Positions 7,003 to 15,321 of a DNA stretch of 35,266 nucleotides are shown in pieces. The DNA comes from Bifidobacterium breve (GTDB taxonomy: Bacteria; Actinomycetota; Actinomycetes; Nanopelagicales; Nanopelagicaceae): NCBI GenBank assembly GCA_945866155.1, contig CAMBGL010000001.1:1-35266 (forward strand). The letters run 5' to 3'. The position numbers were made by a program, and so were the translations under genes. The notes below the pieces were generated by a model. It searched no databases. It saw only the letters and a program-made list of their open reading frames with translations, and had not been told where the DNA came from. The stretch's first letter is position 1. The number at the start of each line of letters is the position of its first letter.

Positions 7003-8366
7003 AGAAAATCCCATTCTTGCCCTTGGGAAGTGTCGCTAACAAGAATTCCTAATTCTGCAAGTTCATCTCTAAGCGCATCACTTCTTGCCCAATCCTTGCT
7101 AGATCTTGCAATTTCTCGCTCCGCAAGTAAGGCCTCACAATTTTCAGGAAGTACTAAAAATGACTTAGATACTTCTAAACCCAATGCTAAGACTTGATTC
7201 GCATAAAGAAATATTGCTCGCTTCATTTCATCACTCATAGTTACATCTCGTTCAATTATGCGCATTCTTTGAATAGCACGCGGTGTATCAAGATCATTCA
7301 TCAATGATAAGAATATTTCTTCATCTTTCTTAACAATCAAACTTGAACCCCAGAGTTCCATTTTTTTGTGCCATCTTTTGAGAGTAATGGATGCTGATTC
7401 AATGGAATCCCAGGTCAAATCCATTTGTGATCGATAGCGGTTCTCTTGTGTTACTAGTCGAAGCGCCAAGGGGTCTATACCTCTGGCAGTGATATCTGAT
7501 AGCAGGATTACATTTCCCGCACTCTTTGACATCTTTCTACCTTCGAAAAGTAGATGTTCTCCGTGTACCCAAAGAGCAACGCTCTCACTCTGAGTTGTAG
7601 CATTTGATTGAGCTCGCTCATTCTCATGATGAGGAAAACGTAAATCAATTCCGCCTACATGTATGTCGACATGATTGTCTAAGAGATCCATTGACATCGC
7701 AGAGCATTCGATATGCCAACCAGGAAATCCAGGTCCCCAGGGGGAATCCCAGATCATTTGTGTTCGCTCTCCAGCACTTTTCCATAGCGCCCAATCAGCA
7801 TGGAAAAGTTTTCCGCCTTCATCGGTGTATTCATATCTGTGGCCGGGCTGAAGAGAATCAATTCTGTTTCCACTAATTGCACCGTAACTTGTAAATGATT
7901 TTACTGAAAAATACACATTTGAATCTGAACCAACATAGGCAAAAGAGTTTTCAATAAGTGTTGAAATCATCTTTTGCATCAAGTCGATAGTTTCGCTTGC
8001 ACGAGGATATGCAGCGGCAGGCTCGATATTGAGTAGTGCTAAATCATAATGAAATTTCGCTTCGTATTTACGGGCAATTTCAAAGGGATCGATATTCTCT
8101 TTTTTTGCTTGCTGCAATACCTTGTCTTCAACGGTTACGTCATCTGCCATATGACCAACATCAGTGATGTTTTGAATTAGCTTGACTGTAGATCCTTGAA
8201 GCTTGAGAGTGCGTTGTATTAAATCCGAGAGTATGAAAGTGCGCAGATTGCCCACGTGGGCATCTCTATAAACAGTAGGACCACAGCAATACATCGAAAT
8301 CGAGTCTTTACCTGGCGCAATTTCTTGAACTTCTCGACTTGCAGTGTCATACATTGAAAGGCGCAT
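6999..8366 (-). CDS. cysS: Cysteinyl-tRNA synthetase
   Basis: A 455-residue class I synthetase that charges tRNA-Cys. Visible: MYCCGPTVY with zinc ligand C28, the HVGN version of HIGH (37-40), GWHIEC with C221, FPHHENE with H246/H247 and E250 completing the zinc site, and KMSKS at 278-282. The C-terminal end DWARSDALRDELAELGI followed by DTSQG is the normal CysS tail. MshC of mycothiol synthesis is a shorter CysS paralogue with a different first motif, so I call this CysS despite the nearby mshB. The gene overlaps the convergent DUF6113-like gene by 4 bases, and the GNAT gene lies directly upstream on the same strand. Confidence 0.93.
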   Translation of the reverse strand: MRLSMYDTASREVQEIAPGKDSISMYCCGPTVYRDAHVGNLRTFILSDLIQRTLKLQGSTVKLIQNITDVGHMADDVTVEDKVLQQAKKENIDPFEIARKYEAKFHYDLALLNIEPAAAYPRASETIDLMQKMISTLIENSFAYVGSDSNVYFSVKSFTSYGAISGNRIDSLQPGHRYEYTDEGGKLFHADWALWKSAGERTQMIWDSPWGPGFPGWHIECSAMSMDLLDNHVDIHVGGIDLRFPHHENERAQSNATTQSESVALWVHGEHLLFEGRKMSKSAGNVILLSDITARGIDPLALRLVTQENRYRSQMDLTWDSIESASITLKRWHKKMELWGSSLIVKKDEEIFLSLMNDLDTPRAIQRMRIIERDVTMSDEMKRAIFLYANQVLALGLEVSKSFLVLPENCEALLAEREIARSSKDWARSDALRDELAELGILVSDTSQGQEWDFL

Positions 8367-8367
8367 A

Positions 8368-9348
8368 CTAAGTCTCGCTACTTTGTATCACATACGAATA
8401 TTCGTGATGTTTCCTAAAACCTAAGCTCTTATAAAGTGCAATCGCTGCCTCATTAGATACATCAACCTGAAGAGCAGCCTTTGTAATTCCCGCTAAACGG
8501 AGATCGCGAAATACCAAGTGCATTAATTCCTGGCTAAATTTGAGACCCCGATATTCTGGCTTCACAAATAGACGTGAGATCACCGCCCAGTCTTCATGTA
8601 TTCCGGCACGAAGAACGGCAAGGGCAGTATTCTGCTTTTTCAAAATATAATAACGCGATTGGGTTTTATCCATCAGATCCAATAATTTTTCATCACCTTG
8701 CACTAAAAGCCATTCAGGATTACATATAGTACTGACTTCAAGAACTAAATCTGAATTAATCTCTGAAACTGGTATGTCAATAACTTGCACTTGTACTCTA
8801 AGTTTTTCTTTCCATCCATTCACCAATAAATAATTGAACAATTCCTGGTACAAAGGTAAGGGCAGGTGGAAAATGGGCTCAAGGTTGCGATCTGCATAAA
8901 AAGTGATTACATCCTTGATTGCCTCGTCAATATGTTTTTCAGGTTCACCAAATGGGGGCGCGCCTTGAGGTAATACAGAATTAGCTCGCATTGTGTATTT
9001 GCCACTGGCTCGTAATAACCATTGCCCATGCATAATCTGTTCGGTCGCACTCCATGTTGAATTAAGCAACTTTTCAAGTTCAACTATTCGAATCGAAAGT
9101 GGCGCACCTCTCCCAGCGCTTTTTGAAAGGGGAATAATCTCGCGATATATCGCAATCTCATTCTGAGAGAATGTGATTTCGCGACCATCTTTGTGGCGAA
9201 GCGTTGATGGCGATTCCAGTATTCCGACGATATCTCTGTAGCCACCACTAGCTTCGTGCAGACGGATAGTAAGGCGCTTACCAATGTGATCCATCAACCC
9301 CGTAGCGCCAGTCCACTTCATGAGATAACGATAATCGCCCAGCCTCAT
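8368..9348 (-). CDS. GNAT-family N-acetyltransferase
   Basis: A 326-residue protein with an N-terminal small-barrel-like region (TIRLHEASGGYRDIVGILE, about residues 28-46) and a C-terminal GNAT domain from about residue 180. Acetyl-CoA-binding motif A is seen as SRLFVKPEYRGLKFSQELM, although the usual second glycine of the RGxGxG loop is replaced (RGLKFS). The end ALYKSLGFRKHHEYSYV is typical of GNAT motif B. Position beside fdxA and dapC recalls an actinobacterial acetyltransferase family that includes the alternative N-acetylglutamate synthase described in Corynebacterium (Cg3035); that specific role is a guess. The start ATG at 9348 has an AAGG-type Shine-Dalgarno. Confidence 0.8.
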   Translation of the reverse strand: MRLGDYRYLMKWTGATGLMDHIGKRLTIRLHEASGGYRDIVGILESPSTLRHKDGREITFSQNEIAIYREIIPLSKSAGRGAPLSIRIVELEKLLNSTWSATEQIMHGQWLLRASGKYTMRANSVLPQGAPPFGEPEKHIDEAIKDVITFYADRNLEPIFHLPLPLYQELFNYLLVNGWKEKLRVQVQVIDIPVSEINSDLVLEVSTICNPEWLLVQGDEKLLDLMDKTQSRYYILKKQNTALAVLRAGIHEDWAVISRLFVKPEYRGLKFSQELMHLVFRDLRLAGITKAALQVDVSNEAAIALYKSLGFRKHHEYSYVIQSSET

Positions 9349-9415
9349 CTCGCACCTTCTTCTACTTTGTGATTAGAATCAGGGAGTTATTTACTGACAA
9401 TGAAGGAGCCCTACC

Positions 9416-9736
9416 TTGACCTACGTGATTGCCGAGCCATGCGTCGATGTGAAAGATAAGTCCTGCATCGAAGAATGTCCTGTGGACTGTATTTACGAAG
9501 GCAATCGCATGCTCTACATCCAACCTGACGAATGTGTTGATTGCGGCGCCTGCGAGCCAGTGTGCCCAGTTGAAGCGATTTATTACGAAGATGATGTGCC
9601 ATCACAGTGGAAAGATTTCACAAAGGTCAATACAGAATTCTTCGTTGAGATTGGCTCACCAGGTGGTGCAGGCAAAGTTGGCCTCGTCAACAGTGATCAC
9701 TCAGAGGTTGTAGCACTTCCACCCAAGAGCGAGTAA
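9416..9736 (+). CDS. fdxA: 7Fe-8S ferredoxin FdxA/FdxC
   Basis: A 106-residue ferredoxin. Cysteines fit the seven-iron type: C9, C17 and C50 for the [3Fe-4S] cluster, and C21, C40, C43, C46 for the [4Fe-4S] cluster (CVDCGACEPVCP). The C-terminal extension DVPSQWKDFTKVNTEFF is conserved in actinobacterial FdxA. It starts at TTG, chosen because an AAGGAG Shine-Dalgarno lies 7 bases upstream and the mature M-TYVIAEPC sequence matches the family start. It carries electrons to unknown partners in the cytoplasm. The dapC gene follows after 6 bases, an order also seen in mycobacteria (Rv1177-Rv1178). Confidence 0.95.
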   Translation: MTYVIAEPCVDVKDKSCIEECPVDCIYEGNRMLYIQPDECVDCGACEPVCPVEAIYYEDDVPSQWKDFTKVNTEFFVEIGSPGGAGKVGLVNSDHSEVVALPPKSE

Positions 9737-9742
9737 AAGTTT

Positions 9743-10816
9743 TTGCGCTCCTCACTTCCAGATTTTCCCTGGGATGCACTCGCTCCTTATGGAGAGATTG
9801 CGCGAGGACATGCAGGCGGAATTATCGATCTTTCGCAAGGTACTCCAGTTGATTCAACTCCAGAATTTATACAGAACAAATTTCGCGAGTCTTCAAATTC
9901 TCCCCGATATCCAGTAACGGCTGGAACTCCAGAGCTACGTGAGGCGATGAGAAGTTGGGCGCTCAATCATTTAGGCGCGACTGGCGACTTTGATGTATTA
10001 CCAGTAATCGGTTCCAAAGAATTGGTTGCATGGCTTCCAACAATTCTGCAATCAAAGAAAGTCTTGATTCCAGAAGTTGCATATCCGACTTATAACGTTG
10101 GCGCCATTATTGCTAGCGCGCAAGCAATTACAGTCCCGATTGATGCAAAAAATTGGCCTGATGCTGATTTAGCCTGGATAAATTCTCCATCAAATCCAAC
10201 AGGGCAAGTGCATACCGATGGTGAAATTGCGAGCGCAATCAACTGGTCTCAAAAGAATAATTCACCTTTAGTCTCAGATGAGTGTTACTTAGATTTTGGT
10301 GATTCTGCACAAGGGCGCTCGCTACTTGCAATTGCGCAAGGAAAGAATACAAATCTACTCGCTGTCCATTCACTTTCGAAGCGATCTTCAATGGCTGGTT
10401 ATCGCGGTGCAATCCTTATCGGTGATGCAAAACTAATCGCCACAATCCGCGAGTTCCGCAAGCATGCGGGAATGATGGTTCCTCTGCCTGTGCAGAATGC
10501 AATGGTCGTAGCACTCAGTGATGAAACACATGTTGGCGAACAACGCGCAAGATATAACAAGCGTCGTGCGCTACTTGGACCGGCGCTTACGAAGGCTGGA
10601 TTTTTTATTGAGTATTCACATGCAGGCCTATACATCTGGTGTACTCGAAATGAAGATGCTTGGAAGAGTGTTGCCTGGCTAGCAGAATTAGGAATATTAG
10701 CAACGCCAGGATCCTTCTACGGTGAAAAAGGTGCCTCCCATATCCGTGTTGCACTTACTGCAACAGATGAACAGATTTCAGATGCAGTACAACGAATTGA
10801 AAGTGCAGTCAAATAG
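9743..10816 (+). CDS. dapC: Succinyldiaminopimelate aminotransferase DapC
   Basis: A 357-residue class I/II PLP aminotransferase. NSPSNPTGQ (148-156), SDECYLDFG (178-186) and the PLP lysine K213 in HSLSKRSSMAGYR are seen. The N-terminal LPDFPWDALAPYGEIA pattern and the location after fdxA are typical of actinobacterial DapC, which makes N-succinyl-LL-diaminopimelate for lysine and peptidoglycan synthesis. The start is a TTG at 9743 with no clear Shine-Dalgarno; no ATG is available near the conserved N-terminus. Aminotransferase identity is certain, the exact substrate rests on context. Confidence 0.87.
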   Translation: MRSSLPDFPWDALAPYGEIARGHAGGIIDLSQGTPVDSTPEFIQNKFRESSNSPRYPVTAGTPELREAMRSWALNHLGATGDFDVLPVIGSKELVAWLPTILQSKKVLIPEVAYPTYNVGAIIASAQAITVPIDAKNWPDADLAWINSPSNPTGQVHTDGEIASAINWSQKNNSPLVSDECYLDFGDSAQGRSLLAIAQGKNTNLLAVHSLSKRSSMAGYRGAILIGDAKLIATIREFRKHAGMMVPLPVQNAMVVALSDETHVGEQRARYNKRRALLGPALTKAGFFIEYSHAGLYIWCTRNEDAWKSVAWLAELGILATPGSFYGEKGASHIRVALTATDEQISDAVQRIESAVK

Positions 10817-10818
10817 TC

Positions 10819-11826
10819 ATGGCAGTTGGAATACTTCTAGTTGGTGGCTTTGGAACGCGCCTTATGCCACTGACTCGCCATACGCCAAAACCAATGCTCC
10901 CAGTGGCGGGCCTACCAGTTACTGAGCATCAGCTAGCCATGGCGCGAAGCGCAGGAATCACAACAGTTGTCTTAGCGACTTCTTATTTATCAGAAGTTTT
11001 TATTCCATATTTTGGAGATGGTTCAGAATTTGGAATGAAGTTACTTTATGCCGTCGAAAAGGAACCTCTTGGAACTGGGGGAGCGATTCGAAATGCTGCA
11101 GATTTGCTTGGCAGAGATGAATCTATTGTCATATTCAATGGCGATGTACTGAGTTCACATAATTTGCGTGGTCAAATAGATTTTCATGAAAAAAATAGCG
11201 CAGATGTAACATTGCACCTCACTAATGTTGAAGATGCTCGCGCCTATGGATGCGTACCAATGGATTCAAATGGACGAGTCACCGCATTTCTTGAAAAAAT
11301 GGAAAACCCTCCAACTAATACAATCAATGCAGGATGTTATGTTTTTACTCCATCCGTCATTGATGAAATCGCACCAAAGACAGTTGTGAGTATTGAGCGC
11401 GAAACATTCCCGCATTTAGTGTCATCTGGTAAAAAAGTATTTGGATATGTAGATCAGAGTTATTGGTTAGATATTGGAACTCCTAAAGCACTCATGCAAG
11501 GCTCACGTGATTTAGTAAGCGGAGTGGCAGATGCACCTGCACTTCTTCGCGCAAAGGTAGTGAGCCATTCACGAGAATCTGTGGTCATGGATGGTGCGCG
11601 CATTGATGCCAGTGCCACAATTTCAGGGGCTAGCGCCATAGGTTCGGGCTCAATAATTGGAGCTGGCGCGATAGTTGATGGATCGATTATTGGTAGCGAT
11701 GTAGTAATCGGAGAAGGTGCATCGATTACAGATTCATTTATCGCCTCAGGGACAAAAGTTGAGAAAAATTCTCACATTTCGGGTAGTTATTGCGAAAAAG
11801 GGGAAATATCTTCATTAAATCTCTGA
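10819..11826 (+). CDS. Sugar-1-phosphate nucleotidyltransferase (GDP-mannose type)
   Basis: A 335-residue protein with the nucleotidyltransferase signature LLVGGFGTRLMPLT (6-19) followed by TPKPMLPVAG, an FNGDV metal-binding segment (about 109-113) and YWLDIGTP (about 214-221). The C-terminal part (about 235-325) is made of hexapeptide-like units rich in I/V-x-G/A, folding as a left-handed beta helix. In actinobacteria this gene lies just before whiB2 and is annotated as mannose-1-phosphate guanylyltransferase (Rv3264c type). With the phosphomannomutase at 17038 it could supply GDP-mannose for envelope glycans. The exact nucleotide and sugar are inferred. It starts 2 bases after dapC. Confidence 0.87.
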   Translation: MAVGILLVGGFGTRLMPLTRHTPKPMLPVAGLPVTEHQLAMARSAGITTVVLATSYLSEVFIPYFGDGSEFGMKLLYAVEKEPLGTGGAIRNAADLLGRDESIVIFNGDVLSSHNLRGQIDFHEKNSADVTLHLTNVEDARAYGCVPMDSNGRVTAFLEKMENPPTNTINAGCYVFTPSVIDEIAPKTVVSIERETFPHLVSSGKKVFGYVDQSYWLDIGTPKALMQGSRDLVSGVADAPALLRAKVVSHSRESVVMDGARIDASATISGASAIGSGSIIGAGAIVDGSIIGSDVVIGEGASITDSFIASGTKVEKNSHISGSYCEKGEISSLNL

Positions 11827-11874
11827 TTCGTGAGATTCTGAGCGTGATTTTCTGACAATAGTTTGCTCTATGAC

Positions 11875-11903
11875 TTGACTTACGGGAGTTACAAGCGTGT
11901 AAT
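11875..11903 (+). promoter_or_regulatory. Promoter of whiB2-like gene
   Basis: A good sigma-70-type promoter: -35 TTGACT (11875-11880), a 17-base spacer, and -10 TGTAAT (11898-11903). Transcription would start near 11910, giving a leader of about 54 bases before the ATG at 11964. Confidence 0.65.
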
Positions 11904-11915
11904 TCACCTCTAGAA

Positions 11916-11940
11916 GGTTTTTTCCAACAGGGAAAAGACC
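11916..11940 (+). promoter_or_regulatory. 10-bp stem-loop in whiB2 5' leader
   Basis: GGTTTTTTCC (11916-11925) pairs with GGAAAAGACC (11931-11940) over ten positions, with one G-T wobble, around the loop AACAG. It would sit at the very 5' end of the mRNA if the promoter call is right, and ends 10 bases before the AAGGAG ribosome-binding site. It could stabilise the mRNA or control translation. It is not followed by a T-run. Confidence 0.5.
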
Positions 11941-11963
11941 CAAAGCTCGCAAGGAGAATCGGA

Positions 11964-12263
11964 ATGCCGATCCGACCTGAAGCTAATCCCCAAGCAGGTA
12001 TTACTAGTGGACCTACTATCAAATTAGAGAGCGGTGAGAGCATTGAGCTTTCATGGCAAGAACGCGCTCTTTGTGCCCAGACAGATCCTGAGGCATTCTT
12101 TCCAGAAAAAGGTGGCTCAACTCGCGAAGCAAAGCGCGTATGCCTTTCATGTGATGTTCGTTCGCAATGTTTGGAATATGCACTGGCACACGATGAACGT
12201 TTCGGTATTTGGGGTGGACTCTCCGAACGCGAACGCCGTCGTCTAAAGCGCCGATCAGCATAG
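11964..12263 (+). CDS. whiB2: WhiB2/WhmD-like Fe-S transcription factor
   Basis: A 99-residue WhiB protein. The four cluster cysteines are C37, C60, C63 and C69 (C-x22-C-x2-C-x5-C), followed by GIWGG (81-85) and the basic DNA-binding end ERRRLKRR. The core WQERALCAQTDPEAFFPE and the STREAKRVCLSCDVRSQCLEYAL stretch match the WhiB2/WhiB (WhmD) subgroup rather than WhiB1, and the site next to the sugar nucleotidyltransferase matches Rv3260c synteny. WhiB2 controls division and septation genes in other actinobacteria, together with sigma A and, in Streptomyces, WhiA. The ATG has an AAGGAG Shine-Dalgarno 7 bases upstream. Confidence 0.93.
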   Translation: MPIRPEANPQAGITSGPTIKLESGESIELSWQERALCAQTDPEAFFPEKGGSTREAKRVCLSCDVRSQCLEYALAHDERFGIWGGLSERERRRLKRRSA

Positions 12264-12267
12264 GCAC

Positions 12268-12283
12268 TTAGCCGAAAGGCTAA
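12268..12283 (+). promoter_or_regulatory. GNRA hairpin over the glycosyltransferase ribosome-binding site
   Basis: TTAGCC and GGCTAA form a perfect 6-bp stem closed by a GAAA tetraloop. It fills the gap between the whiB2 stop and the glycosyltransferase ATG at 12289. The only Shine-Dalgarno-like bases, GAAAGG, lie in the loop and the 3' arm, so the stem may limit translation of the next gene. No T-run follows, so it is not a standard terminator. Confidence 0.45.
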
Positions 12284-12288
12284 AGACT

Positions 12289-15200
12289 ATGGCTGAAAAA
12301 ATCGCGATTGATTTACATCGCGTAACTGCAATCCTTGTCGTACACGATGGTGCTTTGTGGTTACCAGAAGTTGTTGCATCGATTGCATCGCAGAGTAGAA
12401 GTGCTGATCAAATCATTGCAATTGATACAGGTTCAATTGATGCATCGCCCAAACTTCTCAAAGGTGCAAGGATTCCCACTCTCACCGCGCCTCGCGATTT
12501 AGGTTTTGGAAGTGCAATTGCACAAGGTGTCGAAAAACTTCCTGCAATTGTTTCTGGTGCTCATGAATGGTTGTGGATATTGCACGACGATTGCGCACCA
12601 ACACAGAACGCTCTCGAGAAATTGTTAGAAGCAGTTATTGATCGCCCTCAAGTTGTAATGGCAGGACCAAAATTACTTGGATGGCATGACCGAACACATT
12701 TATTAGAAGTTGGTGTCAGCATTGCTGGAAATGGCGCTCGCTGGACTGGACTAGAAAAAAATGAATATGATCAAGGCCAGCGTGATGGCATAAGTGAAGT
12801 TTTATCTGTCAGCACTGCAGGAGCGCTGATTCGGCGAGATGTATTTGAAGAACTTGGCGGATTTGATTCAGAACTTGCATTATTTCGCGACGATGTCGAT
12901 TTTGGATGGCGCGCTCGAGTAGCTGGACATTCAGTCATAGTGGTTACCGATGCTGTGGCATTTCATGCACAAGCATCGGCAACAGAGCGTCGCTCGATTG
13001 ATGTTGATGGCGCACTTTTACATAGACCGCTCTTGCTTGATCGCAGAAATGCAGCATATGTATTACTTGCGAATTCTTCTTGGTGGCTCCTGCCATGGCT
13101 CTCCCTACAACTATTAGGTTCTGCCATTGGCCGCGCGGTTGTTTATCTCATAGCAAAATTACCAGGTTATGCAGGCGATGAGCTCTTGGCAGTTACGACT
13201 CTACTAATCCGACCAGACACAATTCTTAGCGCCCGTAAAGCCCGAAAGAAAACTCGAATGATTTCTGCGCGAGTGGTGGCTTCTTATATTCCACCGCGTT
13301 GGTCGCAATTGAGACTATCGGCGAGCAATATCGCAGTATCAATCCGTGAGCGTTTATTACCAACAACGACTGAGCTAAGTTCTTCATCAATAGAAATTAA
13401 TGAAGATGAAGATTTGTTGGTTCCGATGGCAAGTGCAAAATGGAGTTCACTATTTAGAAAACCACAACTGTTGGCAACGTTACTGATTCTTTTCTTCACA
13501 ATCATTTGGTCACGTAATCGATTTGGCTCATTAGTTGGTGGAGCTTTGCCTGCAACCCCCGAGAGCGCTATGGACTTATGGCGCAGTTATCTTGAATCAT
13601 GGCATCAGGTAGGAATGGGAAGCACAAGCGCTTCACCAACATGGGTGGCGATAATTGCAGCGCTATCGACGATACTCTTTGGAAAAAGTGGACTACTTAT
13701 TACTCTCTTCTTTCTACTTGCGCCTCTCCTAATGGTGATATCGAGTTTTCATCTATTTGCGCAATTTACTAAAAACCGATGGCTTGCAACCATTTGTGCA
13801 CTTCTTTATGCAATCTCGCCTGTTTCAATTGCTTCGATAAATTCTGGACGACTCGGAACCATCACCGTAATAATTCTCTTGCCACTGCTCATTATGACTC
13901 TTGGAAAATGGGAGAGTATTGACGAGTACTCCTGGCGCCGTATTTGGGCTATCTCCTTGCTTGCAGCAGTAATTTTTGCCTTCTCACTCTCATTCTTTAT
14001 CATCTCGATTTTTGTCGTTGCATATGCAATTCTTAAGGATTATAAAAAGAATATTTCTTTCAGAGAACGACTAAAGAAGCGCTTTGCTTTACTCATTGCT
14101 CCATTTTTGATCAATTCACCATATTCTTTTGAAGCGATTCTTCACCCTGTGCGTTTTCTTAGTGAGCCAGGCATTGCTTTTTCTGGTGGAGGACCAAATC
14201 TTGCTCTAATTGGAAATCCGGGCGGATCGGGCTCGATACCTTGGTGGATCATCAGCCCTATATTGCTAATTCTACTTATTGCTCTATTTTCTTCTAGCGG
14301 CGCTAGGAGAGTTGCTGAAGTTGGATTTGTAATTTTACTCGCAGGAACCGTTTTATCATCGCTTTCAATTTCAGTACACGGGAATTCTTCATCGGTAAAG
14401 ATTTGGGTTGGAACTTTTATCGCGTGTGCAACTCTTGCTTCAGGGATTTGTGCAGTAATAATTCTTGATAAATTGCGAGATGTACTTCGATCGTCTCATC
14501 TCCATCACAGGCACTACTTAGCGGCACTCCTACTCGTTGTGACTGCACTCTATGCAACAAGTGCAATTTTTTGGACATCGGGCGCTGGCGCAGACTCGAC
14601 AGTGAGAAGTAATAAAGTCACTGTGATCCCTGCATTCCTAGGTGTAGAGAAGAGCACAAAGACTCTAGTTATTAGACAGGTAAGGGTCAGCGGAGAAAAT
14701 GAATTGCAGTTCTCTATTTCAAGAGGTAAAGAACTCTTCTTGGGCGACCCAGATGTTTCTCCCAATACCGTCGCTGCTATTGATACTGCAGTTAGAGATC
14801 TAATCGATGGATCGGGATTATCGACGAGTGAACTTCTTTCACGGTATGGAATCAAATATATATTCGTAAAAAATCCCGCTAATGAAGATGTTATCCGCGC
14901 GATTGATGGTTTGGGTGGCTTTACGCGAACATCGGCAACGAATGCTGGAATCATCTGGAAAGTCTCGGGTGCAACTGGCAGATTAATCTTTACTGATTCA
15001 AATGGAAAACGACAGAACTTAGATAGTGGAGAAATCGGTGTTCGAGCATCTTTGCCTGGGCCGGGAACGCTCACGCTGACTGAAAATTACAGCAGCTCGT
15101 GGAGAGTGCTCAAAGATGGACAATATTTAGAACGAAGTAAGAATGAAAATGGGCTACCAACCTTTACTGCACTTTCAGGTGGTGAGTTTTCTTTAATTCA

Positions 15201-15321
15201 CGATGGAACTACTCGTCGAGGCCTATTGTCGCTGCAATTTATCTTTCTTGTGAGTGTGATCGTTCTTGCTCTTCCAGCCGGGCGTCGTAAGTCGCAAATT
15301 TCAGAGAAGGAGCTTGCATGA
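12289..15321 (+). CDS. Large membrane glycosyltransferase, family 2 N-terminal domain
   Basis: A 1010-residue protein. Residues about 10-250 form a GT2 (GT-A fold) domain: TAILVVHDG at 13-21, the sequence LHDDCAP with the DD pair at 100-101 as the nucleotide-sugar/metal site, and GGFDSELALFRDDVDFGWRAR as the acceptor-side ED-like region. From about 250 on there are many hydrophobic segments (near 265-300, 395-410, 445-490, 500-620, 645-760), then a mostly hydrophilic, probably external domain (about 770-970) and a final membrane helix near 975-995. This GT2 plus polytopic membrane architecture is found at the same place in other actinobacteria, followed by DUF5719. Donor and acceptor are unknown; envelope glycan or glycolipid assembly is likely. 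The stop overlaps the next start (ATGA). Confidence 0.87.
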   Translation: MAEKIAIDLHRVTAILVVHDGALWLPEVVASIASQSRSADQIIAIDTGSIDASPKLLKGARIPTLTAPRDLGFGSAIAQGVEKLPAIVSGAHEWLWILHDDCAPTQNALEKLLEAVIDRPQVVMAGPKLLGWHDRTHLLEVGVSIAGNGARWTGLEKNEYDQGQRDGISEVLSVSTAGALIRRDVFEELGGFDSELALFRDDVDFGWRARVAGHSVIVVTDAVAFHAQASATERRSIDVDGALLHRPLLLDRRNAAYVLLANSSWWLLPWLSLQLLGSAIGRAVVYLIAKLPGYAGDELLAVTTLLIRPDTILSARKARKKTRMISARVVASYIPPRWSQLRLSASNIAVSIRERLLPTTTELSSSSIEINEDEDLLVPMASAKWSSLFRKPQLLATLLILFFTIIWSRNRFGSLVGGALPATPESAMDLWRSYLESWHQVGMGSTSASPTWVAIIAALSTILFGKSGLLITLFFLLAPLLMVISSFHLFAQFTKNRWLATICALLYAISPVSIASINSGRLGTITVIILLPLLIMTLGKWESIDEYSWRRIWAISLLAAVIFAFSLSFFIISIFVVAYAILKDYKKNISFRERLKKRFALLIAPFLINSPYSFEAILHPVRFLSEPGIAFSGGGPNLALIGNPGGSGSIPWWIISPILLILLIALFSSSGARRVAEVGFVILLAGTVLSSLSISVHGNSSSVKIWVGTFIACATLASGICAVIILDKLRDVLRSSHLHHRHYLAALLLVVTALYATSAIFWTSGAGADSTVRSNKVTVIPAFLGVEKSTKTLVIRQVRVSGENELQFSISRGKELFLGDPDVSPNTVAAIDTAVRDLIDGSGLSTSELLSRYGIKYIFVKNPANEDVIRAIDGLGGFTRTSATNAGIIWKVSGATGRLIFTDSNGKRQNLDSGEIGVRASLPGPGTLTLTENYSSSWRVLKDGQYLERSKNENGLPTFTALSGGEFSLIHDGTTRRGLLSLQFIFLVSVIVLALPAGRRKSQISEKELA

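Noticed and set aside
6999..8366. MshC (cysteine ligase of mycothiol synthesis) instead of CysS
   Set aside because: GPTVY, HVGN, KMSKS and the full-length C-terminal domain with DWARSDALRDEL fit CysS; MshC is shorter with a different first motif.
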